A DNA stretch of 64,000 nucleotides, taken from positions 806,001-870,000 of the forward strand of contig OY970386.1 in NCBI GenBank assembly GCA_963719465.1. The letters run 5' to 3'. This DNA comes from JALHUB01 sp963719465 (lineage in GTDB: Bacteria > Chloroflexota > Dehalococcoidia > DSTF01 > JALHUB01). Shown piece after piece: positions 18,570 through 28,373 of the stretch. Every line of letters begins with the position of its first letter. Within the stretch, counting starts at the first letter, position 1. The position numbers and the translations under genes were made by a program. Under the pieces are notes generated by a model. The model searched no databases, was not told the DNA's origin, and saw only the letters and a list, made by a program, of their open reading frames with translations.

Positions 18570-18955
18570 GCCTGCGACTCCTTCTCCAGAAGCTCCCTGA
18601 CTGCGGCAACGAATTCCCGTGCCCGCCTGAGTTGCTCGGCAGCCTCTTCGCGAGACACTTCATCCGATAGGGAATAATCGCCCCGCAGCCGTTCCTCAAA
18701 GCCTGCGGCGAGGTATTGCTGTAGCTGCGCGGGCAGAAGGTGATTCTTTACAAACTCATTACTGAAGCTCGCGATGACGGTGGCGTGCCGCTTAAAACGC
18801 ATGCCCCGAGTCAGCAGGACGGCCGAAGCCATGTAGAACATGGCATAATAGGCTTGCGACACAGAAGCGGCAAGATACGAGTCCTCCAAGAGCCGCGCTG
18901 CTGCCCCCAGGCTCTGCTCGGCACGTCGAACCAGGATTGGAATCTCTGCCCTCAA
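18566..18955 (-). CDS. HEPN domain protein (toxin-like partner of MNT)
   Basis: About 129 residues, all helical, with the HEPN pattern QSLGAAARLLEDSYLAASVSQAYYAMFYMASAVLL. In HEPN/MNT modules the HEPN protein is usually an RNase toxin whose R-x4-6-H motif is held in check by the partner; here the best candidate is RGMRFKRHA. The TTG at 18955 overlaps the MNT stop (TTGA) and has AGGAAGG in front. A TTG at 18979 is an alternative. Confidence 0.75.
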   Translation of the reverse strand: MRAEIPILVRRAEQSLGAAARLLEDSYLAASVSQAYYAMFYMASAVLLTRGMRFKRHATVIASFSNEFVKNHLLPAQLQQYLAAGFEERLRGDYSLSDEVSREEAAEQLRRAREFVAAVRELLEKESQA

Positions 18956-19281
18956 GCGACCTTCCTGCCTTCTCTCCAAACCTCTTCAAGAAACAGCTCT
19001 TCACCCTTGCCGTAACGCTCTGAACTGATGGGCTGCGCCGAAACATAGACATTGTGCTTCAACGTTAGTTCGGACGATATCTCCACAATCCGCCAGAGCT
19101 CCTTCGAGAAGCCTTCATAGCCGTCCAGCACGACGAGATAGTCGATATCCGACTCCGGGCCGGCGTCGCCGCGGGCCCACGAACCGTACAGGATTAGCGA
19201 TCGCAGCCGCGATCCGTAGACACGTCGCAGGCCGTCCGCCAGCTCCTTGCTGATCGCGTCTACGTCTTCTGCCGAGATCAC
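18952..19281 (-). CDS. MNT-type nucleotidyltransferase (minimal nucleotidyltransferase, antitoxin-like)
   Basis: About 109 residues with the polymerase-beta fold signature LYGSWARGDAGPESDIDYLVVL: GS plus the DxD metal-binding pair are intact. Such proteins act as antitoxins by AMPylating the HEPN toxin. The GTG start at 19281 overlaps the leuC stop (GTGA). The gene is therefore embedded seamlessly between leuC and leuD. Confidence 0.85.
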   Translation of the reverse strand: MISAEDVDAISKELADGLRRVYGSRLRSLILYGSWARGDAGPESDIDYLVVLDGYEGFSKELWRIVEISSELTLKHNVYVSAQPISSERYGKGEELFLEEVWREGRKVA

Positions 19282-20540
19282 TTGATCACCTCGTCCGGCC
19301 CGGCCAGCCGTCCGGCGACCGCGCTTGCCGCCGCAACCGCCGGATTCGCCAGATAGACTTCCGACCGCACGTGCCCCATCCGGCCCGGGAAGTTGCGATT
19401 GCTCGTGCTCACGCAGCGCTCGCCTTCCGCCAATATGCCCATATAGCCGCCCAGGCAGGGGCCGCAAGTGGTCGTCGAGACGGCGCAGCCCGCCTCCGCG
19501 AACGTCTCCAGCAGCCCTTCCCGCAGGGCGTCGAGGTAGACATCCGTCGAAGCGGGAACGACAATGCACCGCACGTTCTCGTGCACCCTTCGACCGCGCA
19601 TTACCGACGCCGCCAGCCGCAGGTCCGCCAGGCGTCCGTTCGTGCAGCTGCCGATGAACACCTGGTCAATCTCCACGCGCGGCGCCTTGCTCAGCGGCAC
19701 CGCGTTCGCCGGCGACGACGGCAGCGACACCATCGGCTCCAGCGCAGACACGTCGTACTCGTGAACGGCCTGATAGACGGCGTCGGCGTCAGGCTGGTAC
19801 AGCTTCCATTCGCGCTTGGCCCGCGGCCGCACGTAGTCCAGCGTCACGTCGTCAGGCGTCATCAGACCGGCCTTGCCGCCGGCTTCGATCGCCATGTTGG
19901 AGATCGTGAAGCGACCTTCCATGCCCAGCTCCGCCAGCGCCTCGCCGCCGAACTCCATCGCGCAGTAGAGCGCGCCGTCGACGCCGATGTCGCCGATGGT
20001 GAACAGGATAACGTCCTTTCCTCCTACCCAGCGGCTCAGCTTGCCATAGTAGACGAACTTGATCGTCGGCGGGACGCGCATCCAGATGTCGCCGGTCGCC
20101 ATCGCGCAGGCGATATCCGTGCTGCCCATCCCGGTCGCGAAGCAGCCGAGCGCGCCGTAAGTGCAGGTGTGCGAATCGGCGCCAACAACAACGTCGCCGG
20201 GCAGCACCCAACCGTGATCGGGCAGGAGGACGTGGTCGACGCCGGCGCGCCCCTGCTCGTAGTAGACCGCGCCCTGGTCGAGGGCAAAGCGGCGCATGAC
20301 CTTAGCGTTCTCGGCGCTCTGGATGTCCTTGTTCGGTATGAAGTGAGACGGTATGAAGGCCACCCGCTGCGGGTCGAAGACGCGCTCCACACCAAGCTTG
20401 TGGAACTCCTGGATCGCCAGCGGCGCCGTCACGTCGTTCGCCATGACGAAGTCGACGCGCACGTTAACCAGCTCACCAGGCGAAACCGCGTCGCGGCCGC
20501 AGTGGGCAGCGATTATCTTTTCACCAAGCGTCATTCCCAT
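19278..20540 (-). CDS. leuC: 3-isopropylmalate dehydratase large subunit
   Basis: A 420-residue Fe-S aconitase-family subunit. It has MTLGEKIIAAHCG at the start, ADSHTCTYGALGCFATGMGSTD in the middle, and the cluster ligands in FIGSCTNGRLADL and TTTCGPCLGGYMG. It partners LeuD in isomerising isopropylmalate. The length matches the archaeal-type LeuC (about 420) rather than the 465-residue enterobacterial form, consistent with the short LeuD. A GGGGAAG ribosome site precedes the ATG. Confidence 0.95.
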   Translation of the reverse strand: MGMTLGEKIIAAHCGRDAVSPGELVNVRVDFVMANDVTAPLAIQEFHKLGVERVFDPQRVAFIPSHFIPNKDIQSAENAKVMRRFALDQGAVYYEQGRAGVDHVLLPDHGWVLPGDVVVGADSHTCTYGALGCFATGMGSTDIACAMATGDIWMRVPPTIKFVYYGKLSRWVGGKDVILFTIGDIGVDGALYCAMEFGGEALAELGMEGRFTISNMAIEAGGKAGLMTPDDVTLDYVRPRAKREWKLYQPDADAVYQAVHEYDVSALEPMVSLPSSPANAVPLSKAPRVEIDQVFIGSCTNGRLADLRLAASVMRGRRVHENVRCIVVPASTDVYLDALREGLLETFAEAGCAVSTTTCGPCLGGYMGILAEGERCVSTSNRNFPGRMGHVRSEVYLANPAVAAASAVAGRLAGPDEVIK

Positions 20541-20555
20541 GTTCTTCCCCGTCCT

Positions 20556-21017
20556 CTAGCTCCCGACGTAGTCCTTCAGGCAGATGACCCGCGGCATCGC
20601 CCTCGGCGTGCCGTCCCGAATGAGCGCGGGCCGTCGCCGCAACGCTTCAACGATGCGCTGCCAGTCGCCGTCGTTCGTGATCGTTGCGTCGCAGCCGGCC
20701 GCCGCGCCCGTCGCGACGATGAGCGCGTCCGGCACCGGTAACCCCTCCGCCCGGACCACTGCTGCCTGCAGGGCGACCGGGCGGGACACTTCTAGCACCG
20801 CCAGGTTGGCCGTCTGCTCCAGGAACTCCATTATCTCATCAACCGCGTCGAGATCGTTTTCCCTGATCGGCTTGACCAGCAGCTCCAGCTGGCAGATTGA
20901 CGATACGACCGCTTGCAGCTCTCCCTTGTCTATCAGCTCGAACGCCGCTTCCATGAGGTCCGCATACGGGCGGCGGTCCTCCAGGTAGTAGATGAGGGCG
21001 TTGGTGTCGAGGTTCAC
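20556..21017 (-). CDS. PIN domain protein (VapC-like toxin)
   Basis: About 153 residues with the PIN acidic residues in NLDTNALIYYLED, the Glu in SSICQLELLV, PDALIVATG and TNDGDW. This is the expected quartet for a metal-dependent RNase. A GTG at 21017 with AGAGGG upstream is chosen because PIN domains begin right at their first Asp motif; the frame is open to 21074. The AbrB-like gene just upstream should be its antitoxin. Confidence 0.82.
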   Translation of the reverse strand: MNLDTNALIYYLEDRRPYADLMEAAFELIDKGELQAVVSSICQLELLVKPIRENDLDAVDEIMEFLEQTANLAVLEVSRPVALQAAVVRAEGLPVPDALIVATGAAAGCDATITNDGDWQRIVEALRRRPALIRDGTPRAMPRVICLKDYVGS

Positions 21018-21040
21018 CCTCCCGCACCCTCTGAGAGCGT

Positions 21041-21385
21041 CTAGGAATTGAGCTTCCCCTCGCGGTCTTGCCAACTATCCCTCTCTTTACGGACGTATTC
21101 GTCTATTTCTTCGACGTTTGCGCCGTAGACACCCCGCAGCCGCCCGCGGTAGTGCTGCACCCAGTTCCTGGGGCGCGGCTTCAGGACGATCTTGCTGTCT
21201 TCGAGGCGCACAGTCAGCCTATCCCCGGGCCGCAGTCCGAGCTGGCGAACTGCCGCCACGGGCAGGGTGATCTGGTTCTTGCTGGATATCTTTGTCACTG
21301 CCACTTCCGGCACCCCTTCAGCCGCCGTGGTCAGGTATTCCAGAACGGCCTCTCTTACTTTACTACCTCCGTGTTCCTTTGTCAA
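21041..21385 (-). CDS. AbrB/SpoVT-like antitoxin
   Basis: A swapped-hairpin DNA-binding domain with VTKISSKNQITLPVAAVRQLGLRPGDRL, typical of AbrB-family antitoxins, followed by a C-terminal tail likely to contact the PIN toxin. The frame is open from a TTG at 21385, overlapping leuA by 23 bp. GTG codons at 21304 or 21298 are equally plausible starts and would put the domain at the very N-terminus, as is usual. Confidence 0.8.
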   Translation of the reverse strand: MTKEHGGSKVREAVLEYLTTAAEGVPEVAVTKISSKNQITLPVAAVRQLGLRPGDRLTVRLEDSKIVLKPRPRNWVQHYRGRLRGVYGANVEEIDEYVRKERDSWQDREGKLNS

Positions 21386-22967
21386 GGGGCCTTCTCCTTT
21401 GTTTCTTGCCAGATACCTTGGTTTTTCGCTCCATCGCCAATTGCGCCTGGCCCTGTACCTGTGGCATGCGGTTTAGGGCGTTCATCAGCGCCTTCGCCGC
21501 CGCCACGACGATGTCCGTGTCCGCGCCGCGCCCGACGTAGGTGTTGCCGTCCGCCTGGACCCGCACCAGCACCTCGCCCAGCGCGTCGATCCCGGCCGTG
21601 ATGCTCTTCACCGAGAACTCAAGCAGCTTGTTCGGCACGCCGACGACGCTGTCGATTGCCTTGAAAGCGGCGTCGACCGGTCCTGTGCCCGTCGACGTTC
21701 CGACGAGCTCGCGCTCGCCCGGCGCCTTGATGCGCACCGTCGCCGTCGCGACGAGCTGGTTGCCGCAGGAGACCTGCAGCAGGTCGAGGTGGTATGTCTC
21801 CTCGACCGTCCGCAGCTCGTCACCCATCAGCGCCTCGATGTCGCGGTCGTCGATCTCTGCCTTCTTGTCAGCCAGCTGCTTGAAGTCGGCGAAGGCGCGC
21901 GCCAGTTCCTCGCCGCTGACCTCGTAGCCGAGCGCCCGCAGCCGCTCCCGGAAAGCGTGCCGACCCGACAACTTTCCCAGGACGAGTTCCGCGCCGCCGG
22001 AGGGAAGGCCGATCTCCCGCGCGTCCATGATCTCGTACGTCTCGCGCATCTTCAGGACGCCGTCCTGGTGGATGCCCGACTGGTGCCGGAAGGCGTTGCC
22101 GCCGACGATGGCCTTGTTTGGCTGAATCACCATCCCGGTCAGGTCGGAGACGAGACGGCTCGTGCGGTAGAGCTCCTTGGTGTTGATGTTCGTCGTTACG
22201 CCGTAGGTGTCGCGGCGCGTCCTCAGCGCCATGACGATCTCCTCGAGCGATGCGTTGCCCGCCCGCTCGCCGATGCCGTTGACGCAGCATTCGATCTGCC
22301 GGGCTCCGGCCCGAACCGCCGCCAGCGAGTTGGCCACCGCCATGCCCAGGTCGTCATGGCAGTGCACGGACACGACCGCCTTGCCGATGTTCGGCACCCT
22401 CTCGAAGATGCTGCGGATGAATGCCGCAAACTCCTCCGGCGTGCTGTAGCCGACGGTATCGGGTATGTTCACCGTCGTCGCCCCCGCCTCGATAACCTGC
22501 TCGACCATCTGGTAGACGTACTCCGGGTCCGACCGGCTGGCGTCCATGGGGCTGAACTCCACGTCGGAGACGTACCCCTTCGCCCGCGCCACCTGGGTTC
22601 GCGCCATCTCCAGCACCTCGTCGCGGTTCTTGCGAAGCTGGTGCGCCATGTGGATGTCCGAGCTGGACAGGAATACGTGGACGCGCGGCTGCGCGGCGCC
22701 CTTGACCGCGTCCCAGGCGGCGTCGACGGCCGACGGCGTCGCGTGCGCCAGGCCGACGACGACCGAACGCTTTATCGCCCCCGCAATCGTGCTCACGCAC
22801 TCGAAGTCGCCGGGCGACGCAATCGGAAACCCCGCTTCTATAACGTCTACCCGCAGCCGTTCGAGCTGGCGCGCTATCTCCAGCTTGTCGGCGATGTTCA
22901 GCGCCACGCCGGGCGACTGCTCGCCGTCGCGCAGCGTCGTATCGAAAATGATTACCTTGTCTGCCAT
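21363..22967 (-). CDS. leuA: 2-isopropylmalate synthase
   Basis: First committed step of leucine synthesis: acetyl-CoA plus 2-oxoisovalerate. It has the TIM barrel with FDTTLRDGEQSPG, the metal-binding HCHDDLGMAVANS and NGIGERAGNASLEE, then the C-terminal LeuA regulatory dimer domain (about 390-510) where leucine feedback acts in known enzymes. About 534 residues. The ATG at 22967 follows AAAGGAGG with 9 bp spacing. A leader peptide and an RNA structure lie upstream. Confidence 0.95.
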   Translation of the reverse strand: MADKVIIFDTTLRDGEQSPGVALNIADKLEIARQLERLRVDVIEAGFPIASPGDFECVSTIAGAIKRSVVVGLAHATPSAVDAAWDAVKGAAQPRVHVFLSSSDIHMAHQLRKNRDEVLEMARTQVARAKGYVSDVEFSPMDASRSDPEYVYQMVEQVIEAGATTVNIPDTVGYSTPEEFAAFIRSIFERVPNIGKAVVSVHCHDDLGMAVANSLAAVRAGARQIECCVNGIGERAGNASLEEIVMALRTRRDTYGVTTNINTKELYRTSRLVSDLTGMVIQPNKAIVGGNAFRHQSGIHQDGVLKMRETYEIMDAREIGLPSGGAELVLGKLSGRHAFRERLRALGYEVSGEELARAFADFKQLADKKAEIDDRDIEALMGDELRTVEETYHLDLLQVSCGNQLVATATVRIKAPGERELVGTSTGTGPVDAAFKAIDSVVGVPNKLLEFSVKSITAGIDALGEVLVRVQADGNTYVGRGADTDIVVAAAKALMNALNRMPQVQGQAQLAMERKTKVSGKKQRRRPLDKGTRR

Positions 22968-22976
22968 TCTGCTCAA

Positions 22977-23050
22977 CCTCCTTTATATTCCTGCGATCTC
23001 GACAACTCGGCTCGGCCCTTCCCCTCGTTCAGAGGAAGGGCTATCGCAGG
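22977..23050 (-). promoter_or_regulatory. Structured leader directly upstream of leuA (putative attenuator)
   Basis: Two nested perfect stems lie between the leader peptide and leuA. The outer stem is CCTGCGAT (23050-23043) with ATCGCAGG (22997-22990). The inner stem is GCCCTTCC (23041-23034) with GGAAGGGC (23022-23015). The outer 5' arm overlaps the last codons of the leader peptide. CTTCCT in the inner 5' arm can also pair with the leuA ribosome site AAAGGAGG (22984-22977). There is no U-tract, which points to control of translation rather than termination. Confidence 0.6.
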
Positions 23051-23079
23051 TTGAGCAAATACAGACTCCGTCTCACCAT
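23041..23079 (-). CDS. Leucine-rich leader peptide of leuA (12 aa)
   Basis: It reads MVRRSLYLLNLR then TAG, with four leucines among twelve residues (codons CTG, TTG, CTC, CTG). GAGGA sits 5 nt before the ATG. The 3' codons form one arm of the stem that continues toward leuA. This is the classical layout of a leader peptide sensing charged tRNA-Leu through ribosome stalling. Confidence 0.65.
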   Translation of the reverse strand: MVRRSLYLLNLR

Positions 23080-23245
23080 CTAAGTCCTCGTAGTCCCACT
23101 TTTCTCAACGCTCGCATCGCGCAACAACCGCTCCGCGTTCTGCCGCGAAGCCAACGTCTATCTTTCCCACCCGCCCGCCCGCAGCGGATTTCTGCAATCC
23201 GGGGCACGGCCCCAGACCCCCAGCCGCCGAGCGGACAGGACGAAT

Positions 23246-24244
23246 CTATTTCTTCTTCTGGAGCCAGCTCATCATCCCACGAAGCTCCGCGCCCACCTCC
23301 TCGATGGGATGTTCCGCGTTCTGACGCTTCAGCGCCCGGTAGTGCGGCCGGCCCACCTGGTTCTCCAGCAGCCATTCGCGGGCGAAGCTGCCATCCTGTA
23401 TCTCCGTCAGTATGTCCTCCATCGTCTCGCGCACGCAGTCGTCGATGACCCGCGGCCCGCGCGTGTAGTCGCCGTACTCCGCCGTGTCGCTGATCGAGTA
23501 GCGCATGTAGCCCATGCCGCCCTCGTACATCAGATCGACGATGAGCTTCAGCTCGTGCATGCACTCGAAGTAGGCGATCTCCGGCTGGTAGCCCGCCTCG
23601 ACCAGCGTGTCGAAGCCGGCCTTCACCAGCTCCGTCACGCCGCCGCAGAGGACGCACTGCTCGCCGAAGAGGTCCGTCTCCGTCTCCTCTTCGAACGTCG
23701 TCTCCAGCACGCCGGCGCGCGTGCAACCGATGCCCTTGCCGTACGCCAGCGCCACCTCTTTCGCCTTGCCGCTGGCGTTCTGCTCGACGGCGACGAGCGC
23801 CGGTGTGGCGCTGCCCTCCGTGTAGAGGCGGCGCACCAGGTGGCCCGGGCCTTTGGGCGCGATCATCGAAACGTCAACGTCCTTCGGCGCGACGATCTGA
23901 CCGAAGTGGATGTTGAAGCCGTGCGCGAACATCAGCGTCTTGCCCGCCTTCATGCTCGGCGCTATCGCTTCGCGGTAGACGGCCGCCTGGTTCTGGTCCG
24001 GCACGAGCATCATGATAACGTCCGCGGCGGCAGCGACCTCGGCGGCCGTCTTGACCGTCATGCCTGCAGCTTCCGCCTGCTTCCACATCTCGCTGCCCGG
24101 CAGCTCCGCGACCAGCACCTGGCAGCCGCTGTCACGCAGGTTCTGGGCATGGGCGTGCCCCTGGCTCCCGTAGCCGATAATGCCGATCATCTTGCCCTGC
24201 AAAAGGCCGAGGTCCGCGTCCTTGTCGTAGTAGATTGTTGCCAT
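23246..24244 (-). CDS. ilvC: Ketol-acid reductoisomerase (NADP+), class I
   Basis: Converts acetolactate (or acetohydroxybutyrate) to the dihydroxy acid. At 332 residues it is the short class I form. IGYGSQGHAHAQNLRDSG is the nucleotide site. The two-metal and substrate region includes APKGPGHLVRR, FGEQCVLCGG and a C-terminal knotted domain with YSISDTAEYGD. The ATG at 24244 has AAAGGAA in front. The 166 bp between its stop and the leuA leader peptide carry no other gene. Confidence 0.96.
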   Translation of the reverse strand: MATIYYDKDADLGLLQGKMIGIIGYGSQGHAHAQNLRDSGCQVLVAELPGSEMWKQAEAAGMTVKTAAEVAAAADVIMMLVPDQNQAAVYREAIAPSMKAGKTLMFAHGFNIHFGQIVAPKDVDVSMIAPKGPGHLVRRLYTEGSATPALVAVEQNASGKAKEVALAYGKGIGCTRAGVLETTFEEETETDLFGEQCVLCGGVTELVKAGFDTLVEAGYQPEIAYFECMHELKLIVDLMYEGGMGYMRYSISDTAEYGDYTRGPRVIDDCVRETMEDILTEIQDGSFAREWLLENQVGRPHYRALKRQNAEHPIEEVGAELRGMMSWLQKKK

Positions 24245-24379
24245 TGAAGTTCCTTTCTTCAGTCGTTTGTCCAAATCACGTTCAGCGTTCTCGGCGGGCG
24301 GACCGAGGTCCTCCCTAACATTTGCTACATCCTTAGCAGATAACACATCAGCCTGTCGAGCGCGTACTGCTCGCGGTCA

Positions 24380-24784
24380 TCACTTTGCCGTCTTTTTCGC
24401 CCCTGCCTTTGCCTTCGCCTTCGCCTTCGCCAGATTGTAATCCACAGCGGAACGCACCAGATTCCTCAGTTCGATCTCCTTAATCTTTTCGTCTTTGACA
24501 TAATCGATGGTCCGCCATTTTTTGCCCGCAAGCCCGTTGTTGTAGAGCTTGTCCGGGTCGGCGACACTCGCGCCTTCATAGAACGTCAATTTCACTTTGT
24601 CTTTGAAAGCATTGGCGATACAGACTATTCCGCCGTGAGACCATACCGGCGTGCCCATCCATTTCCATTCCTCAACTATCTCTGGGTCAGCCTCACGGAT
24701 AATCCGTCGAATGCCAGCGAACGTCTTGCCGCGCCAGTCGGTAAGTTCCGCCACCAGGCTGTCTATCAGTTCACTTGCACCCAT
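24380..24784 (-). CDS. DUF1801 family protein
   Basis: About 134 residues with the YdhG/DUF1801 pattern WRGKTFAGIRRIIREADPEIVEEWKWMGTPVWSHGG and a Lys/Ala-rich tail (AKAKAKAKAGAKKTAK). The domain is common and of unknown function, sometimes linked to metal or iron handling. It sits between ilvN and ilvC on the same strand and is not part of the known pathway. GGAGAAG before the ATG at 24784 fixes the start. Confidence 0.82.
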   Translation of the reverse strand: MGASELIDSLVAELTDWRGKTFAGIRRIIREADPEIVEEWKWMGTPVWSHGGIVCIANAFKDKVKLTFYEGASVADPDKLYNNGLAGKKWRTIDYVKDEKIKEIELRNLVRSAVDYNLAKAKAKAKAGAKKTAK

Positions 24785-24817
24785 GTTCTTCTCCACTAGC
24801 GCGTTTCTTCTCCTTCC

Positions 24818-25386
24818 TCACATGAGGCTGCCGACACGCGGCTTCCCCTGCCCGGCCGGCCGGTAGCGACGCAATCCCGCGCCTTCCCCCTCGACGGTGA
24901 TCGCGGCGCGACCCCGCGTTACGGCCACCCGTCCGGTGCGCGCCAGCTCGCGGATACCGTACGGCTTGAGCATCTCGAAAGCGGCGTCCACCTTATCCTC
25001 GGTGCCGGTGATCTCGACAACGACCGTGTCCGGCGAGGCGTCGATAATCTCGCCGTGGAAGATGTCGACGATCTCGATGATCGCGCCGCGGTTCTGGTCG
25101 TTCGCGTTCACCTTCATCAGCGCCAGCTCCCGCGTCACGATCTCGTCCTCCGCCAGGTCGCTGATCTTGACGATATCGACGACCTTGAAGAGCTGCTTCG
25201 TTACTTGCTCGACTTCGCTTGCCGCGCCGCCGAGCACGAACGTCATGCGCGACAGCCCCGCGATCTCGCTGTGCCCGACAGTCAGGCTCTCGATGTTGAA
25301 GCCGCGCTGCCGCCACTTGCTGACGATCCGATTCAGAACGCCGGGCTTGTTCTCGACGAGCGCGACTATCGTGTGTCGTTGGTCTT

Positions 25387-25390
<4 letters not shown>
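24818..25390 (-). CDS. ilvN: Acetolactate synthase small (regulatory) subunit
   Basis: A 190-residue protein with an N-terminal ACT domain (HTIVALVENKPGVLNRIVSKWRQRGFNIESLTVG) and a C-terminal IlvH-type ACT-like domain. It binds valine or related amino acids and tunes the catalytic subunit. Its ATG overlaps the ilvB stop by 4 bp (ATGA). Confidence 0.94.
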
Positions 25391-27105
<1,715 letters not shown>

Positions 27106-27426
27106 AGTCGAAACCCCTTTAGCGTAATGCGTCCAAGGTGACGCGGTTCGAAACGAGTTGGGAGATTCTGGGTTTCCCGCCTGAGCGGTAGGGGCGCTGC
27201 CTACGATAGCGCGAGCAGCGCCGGCTCGCCGAGACCCAGGATCCCGCGGGCAAGCGAGCCTTCGCCCAGCGGAAGAGCGCGTAAGGGGAGCAATACGGCG
27301 CGGTCTCGCGCGACGAGATAGCCGACCACGCCGGCCCGCGTCGTCACCGAGACCGCTGACGCTCCTTGCAGAGGAAATGTCGCAGAGCTATGCATGCTTC
27401 TATTCTCGACTCTGAGTGGCTCTAAG
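27106..27426 (-). other. Untranslated stretch between T-box terminator and ilvB
   Basis: 320 bp with no recognised gene. A 64-codon open frame (27395-27201) is leucine-rich in its second half, but it lacks a clear ribosome site and a family match, so it is not called. Confidence 0.5.
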
Positions 27427-27460
27427 AAAAGACCCGTCCCAAAGGGATCCCATGGGACGG
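27427..27460 (-). terminator. Rho-independent terminator of the T-box leader
   Basis: On the minus strand CCCGTCCC pairs with GGGACGGG around a 12-nt loop, then TCTTTTC. The T-box motif just upstream competes with this hairpin. Confidence 0.88.
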
Positions 27461-27664
27461 GACCGTACCACCCTTCTTGTCGCCTGAGGCGACCGGTTTC
27501 AGCGCGTTAACGGTCGCTTTCCGGCCGGACCTGGCGAAATCGCTCAGTCCGGCGGCTCCGGGGCGAGTTCAGGCTCTTCGTGTCGCCGGCTCTCACCATT
27601 CCGCCGGCTCTCTGAGACAGGAAGCTGGCCTTACTACTCCCCATCACGGCCTTTGTCTTATGTG
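27427..27664 (-). promoter_or_regulatory. T-box riboswitch, leucine specifier (CUC)
   Basis: Stem I has GATGGGGAGTAGTAA on its 5' side, the AGAGAG element, GGAATGGTGAGAGCC, and TGAA followed by CTC (27567-27565) and G, the position of the specifier codon after the loop-E GAA. The antiterminator motif AAGGGTGGTACGG lies at 27475-27463, followed by the terminator. T-boxes bind uncharged tRNA and allow read-through when it accumulates. CUC means leucine, fitting the downstream ilv-leu genes. Confidence 0.92.
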
Positions 27665-27670
27665 CGATCC

Positions 27671-27699
27671 AGTATACCGGCCGCGCAACCCCTTGTCAA
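27671..27699 (-). promoter_or_regulatory. Promoter of the T-box/ilv-leu operon
   Basis: TTGACA (27699-27694), 17 bp, TATACT (27676-27671) on the minus strand, placing the transcript start near 27664, right at the T-box 5' end. A near-consensus housekeeping promoter. Confidence 0.88.
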
Positions 27700-27920
27700 C
27701 GCGACGACGTGGGCCACCGTCCGGCGGCCTGCGCCTCAGCGGCGCTCGGGCGCGAGGATCATCGACTCGATGAGTTTCATGGCTTCCTGGCGCCCTCTCC
27801 TACCGCCGCAACCAACCCAATGACCGGCAGGATCGGGGCTCCGTACCCGACCAGCCCTCGCTCATCCCCTCCACTGCCCCCTCTGCTGGCATTCCAATAG
27901 CGCAACGTAGATGGTTACCG

Positions 27921-28229
27921 TCACGGGACCGTGGTAACCAGCAACTCACGGCTGCTCTCCCAGAAGCCAAACCCAAAACGTTCGAAGATCTGCTCGCGTC
28001 CGAAGAGGCCGACGTAGAGAGGGTTGGATGGAAGCTGCTGGAGAATGACAGGGCAATCCACCACCACGCCCAGGAATTCGATTGTTGCCTGATACTTGTA
28101 ACCCACGACGGGAGCTTTTCCTCCTGCCGTACCAAGCGAAACTGGCTGGCCCGAATCCCAGGACGTGAGGCCGAGAAGGGGGTAGAGATCTTCTCTCAGG
28201 GTCAGATACGACGCACCCGTATCGAACAA
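27921..28229 (-). CDS. Retropepsin-like aspartyl protease, possibly 5'-incomplete
   Basis: The catalytic motif FDTGASYLTL sits at the very start of the open frame (TTG start). The preceding in-frame residues GLTPLL fit a retropepsin beta strand, but no start codon precedes them before a stop at about 28270. The downstream flap and YVGLFGREQIFERFGFGF ending match single-domain aspartyl proteases. A lost N-terminal segment or an indel near 28265 is likely. The gap 27700-27920 upstream of the T-box promoter holds nothing recognised. Confidence 0.7.
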   Translation of the reverse strand: MFDTGASYLTLREDLYPLLGLTSWDSGQPVSLGTAGGKAPVVGYKYQATIEFLGVVVDCPVILQQLPSNPLYVGLFGREQIFERFGFGFWESSRELLVTTVP

Positions 28230-28373
28230 GAGAGGAGTGAGACCTTGTTCCCACCCGACGCCAACAGGTTAATGGTTAGGAGGGGGAGCCATATAGGTTG
28301 ACCGGAGACCTGAAAAAAACTGATAGCGCGTTCAAAGTCCTTCGAGGGCATATAACCCTTCTCGTGTAGACCT

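Noticed and set aside
27201..27395. 64-codon Leu-rich frame between the T-box and ilvB
   Set aside because: No convincing ribosome site or homology; T-box control already explains the leader. Kept only as a remark.
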